From positions 115,235-179,234 of the forward strand of contig NZ_JALJZT010000001.1 in assembly GCF_024171405.1 (NCBI RefSeq): DNA of 64,000 nucleotides, in the 5' to 3' direction. The notes below the pieces were generated by a model. That model saw only the letters and a program-made list of their open reading frames with translations. It did not search any database and had not been told where the DNA came from. Below are positions 62,601 to 64,000 of this stretch, one piece after another. Numbering within the stretch: position 1 is the stretch's first letter; each line of letters starts with the position of its first letter. This DNA is from Qipengyuania citrea (GTDB lineage Bacteria > Pseudomonadota > Alphaproteobacteria > Sphingomonadales > Sphingomonadaceae). A program made the translations under genes and the position numbers.

Positions 62601-64000
62601 ATTAGAGTATTGGGATGTTTATAAGTAGGTTGATTATGTGTTATGGGAAAGTTTGATATGATTAATAATGGGAGGGTGGGAATAGTGGAGAAAAATTAGT
62701 GAGGAAATATATGAGGAATTGATGAGATTTATGATAATTATTTTATTGGGTGGAGATTTAGGGATTTTGTTGAAGTGAGGGGTTAGGTATTGGGATTTGT
62801 AGAGGGGGAATGTTAAGATTATAGGGTAGGGGAAATGTTTATATATGTTGGTGGGATTGAAAATGGATTTTGGATTTTAGATGGGGAGTGTGAGGATGGG
62901 GGATGGTGTAAGGGGGGATGGTTTATGTGAGTATAGTTGTTAGGAGATATTGATGATGATAGGGAGGAGGAAGAGGAGAGAAAGATATAGAAAGTTTGAA
63001 TGAGGTTTAGTATTTGTGTGAGTGGGGAGTATGTATATATAAATTTATTTAATGGGTAATTTTAAGTGATTTAATGTTGGTTGGGTGGGTATGATGGTAG
63101 ATAAAAAAGAAAAAGGATAAAATTGGTTTAGGGATAGATTTTAAGATTGTAGGGTATAGGATTAGGGGGATATAGTTGTGGTAATATTGGTAAATGAAGT
63201 ATATAGATATGGAGGGATGATGGTAGAAAGGAAAGAGGTAGGGAAGTTTAGGGATGTATGGATGTTATAAATTAGGGGAGAGGATTAATAAATGGTATGT
63301 GAAAGAGTTAGGAAAAGGTAGATGAATAATATGAAGGGAGAGAAGAGATTATGAGGGGGGTAAGGTGAGGTATTTTAATTAAGAAGAAGAAAAGGAAAGA
63401 AAGATGTAAGATTAAAAAAGTGATTATAAATAAAAAATGGATAGTTATGGAAAAAGGAGGGGTTGTATGAGTTGTAGATGATAATATATTGGGAAAAGAG
63501 ATGTAATAAGGTATAGGATATAGGAATAGTGAGGGGGAGTTTGAGGAAAGGGGAGAATTGGTTAAAGGAAAGTAGAGGGATGGAAGGATAGGGTAAAGAA
63601 AGAAAGATAAAAATTTAATAGGGGAGGAAGAGGAATAAGGTAATAAGTAAAAGAGGTATGGATGAGGGAATGAAATAAATAAGGTTTTTAGAAAGGAAGA
63701 GGAGGATGGAGTTATAAAGATGATTTGAAAGGTTAGTTTAATAGAGTGAGGAGGGAGGGAAGGGGTAGATGGGAAGAAATTTGTGTGTGGGGGGAAGGTA
63801 GTTTAGAATTGGATGAAATGATGGTGTTGAAAAGAAAAGATTTGAAAGAGATTGAGGGAAAAAGGTAGGGTAGTAAAAAGGTTAAAAAAGAGGGATTTAA
63901 GGAATGAGAATGAGGTTAGAAGGGAGTAAGTAATATAGGATAGTGAGAGATGATAAGGGAATGTGTGGATAAAAGTAAGGGAGTGATAAAATATGGAATG
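59638..64000. other. Cytosine-free tract (about 4.36 kb, one C)
   Basis: From 59638 to the window end the plus strand has only A, G and T, apart from one C at 62366 (within ATGCAT). Sampled lines give about 40% G with A and T about 30% each. No open frame above 60 codons occurs on either strand, and no RNA gene or repeat is seen. The break is abrupt: C is normal up to 59637. Most likely corrupted or altered sequence, not biology. Confidence 0.9.

Noticed and set aside
59638..64000. Bisulfite-like or deamination origin of the C-free tract
   Set aside because: C-to-T conversion should raise T strongly, but T is about 30% and G the most common base.

Overview
The window reads as a chromosomal segment of an alphaproteobacterium, most likely Sphingomonadales and close to Erythrobacteraceae. 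This placement is an inference from high-GC coding DNA, the alphaproteobacterial LexA-type box (GAAC-N7-GAAC) before uvrA, a clustered 2-oxoglutarate dehydrogenase/malate dehydrogenase operon, tailed ribosomal proteins S5 and L3, and many GTG starts with 1-4 bp stop/start overlaps.

Layout. (1) 1-20.6 kb, plus strand: tuf, then the S10/spc/alpha ribosomal cluster from rpsJ to rplQ with secY, adk and rpoA. It is interrupted twice: by an opposite-strand membrane glycosyltransferase between rpmD and rplO, and by an SRPBCC-like exported protein plus glutamate dehydrogenase between adk and rpsM. Strong hairpins mark the tuf, rpmD and rplQ ends, a terminator-like hairpin precedes rpsJ, and rpoA is flanked by hairpins including a perfect 25-bp inverted repeat. 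(2) 20.6-28.8 kb: a serine beta-lactamase-like hydrolase, two tandem related exported proteins, a TRIC-type channel with a PepSY protein, an amidase, an M49-like zinc peptidase and a membrane protein. (3) 28.0-36.6 kb, minus strand: mdh, a small membrane protein, sucD, sucA, sucB and lpd, with no sucC. The upstream gap holds repeated TTGCAA boxes. (4) 37.0-43.4 kb: a small protein, a SleB-like cell-wall hydrolase, then a cobalamin riboswitch controlling btuB-btuF-btuC-btuD. (5) 43.4-53.2 kb, minus strand: M3 and M13 peptidases, ThpR-type phosphodiesterase, lysozyme-like protein, GGDEF protein and a small lipoprotein cluster in which one signal peptide is cut from its protein by an in-frame TAA. 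(6) 53.6-59.7 kb, plus strand: uvrA with an SOS box, then an AT-richer accessory stretch with an HTH protein, two small envelope proteins, a decayed uvrA-like fragment and an OLD-family ATPase/nuclease gene.

From 59638 to 64000 the plus strand contains one cytosine (62366) in about 4.36 kb. No gene can be read there and the OLD gene is cut at its start. No known bacterial process gives such a tract, so I treat it as probable data corruption, but it is the most anomalous thing in the window. I did not find a convincing new biological system. The best leads are the ribosomal-cluster leader and inverted-repeat structures, the TTGCAA boxes, the split lipoprotein and the uvrA-flanking accessory region.
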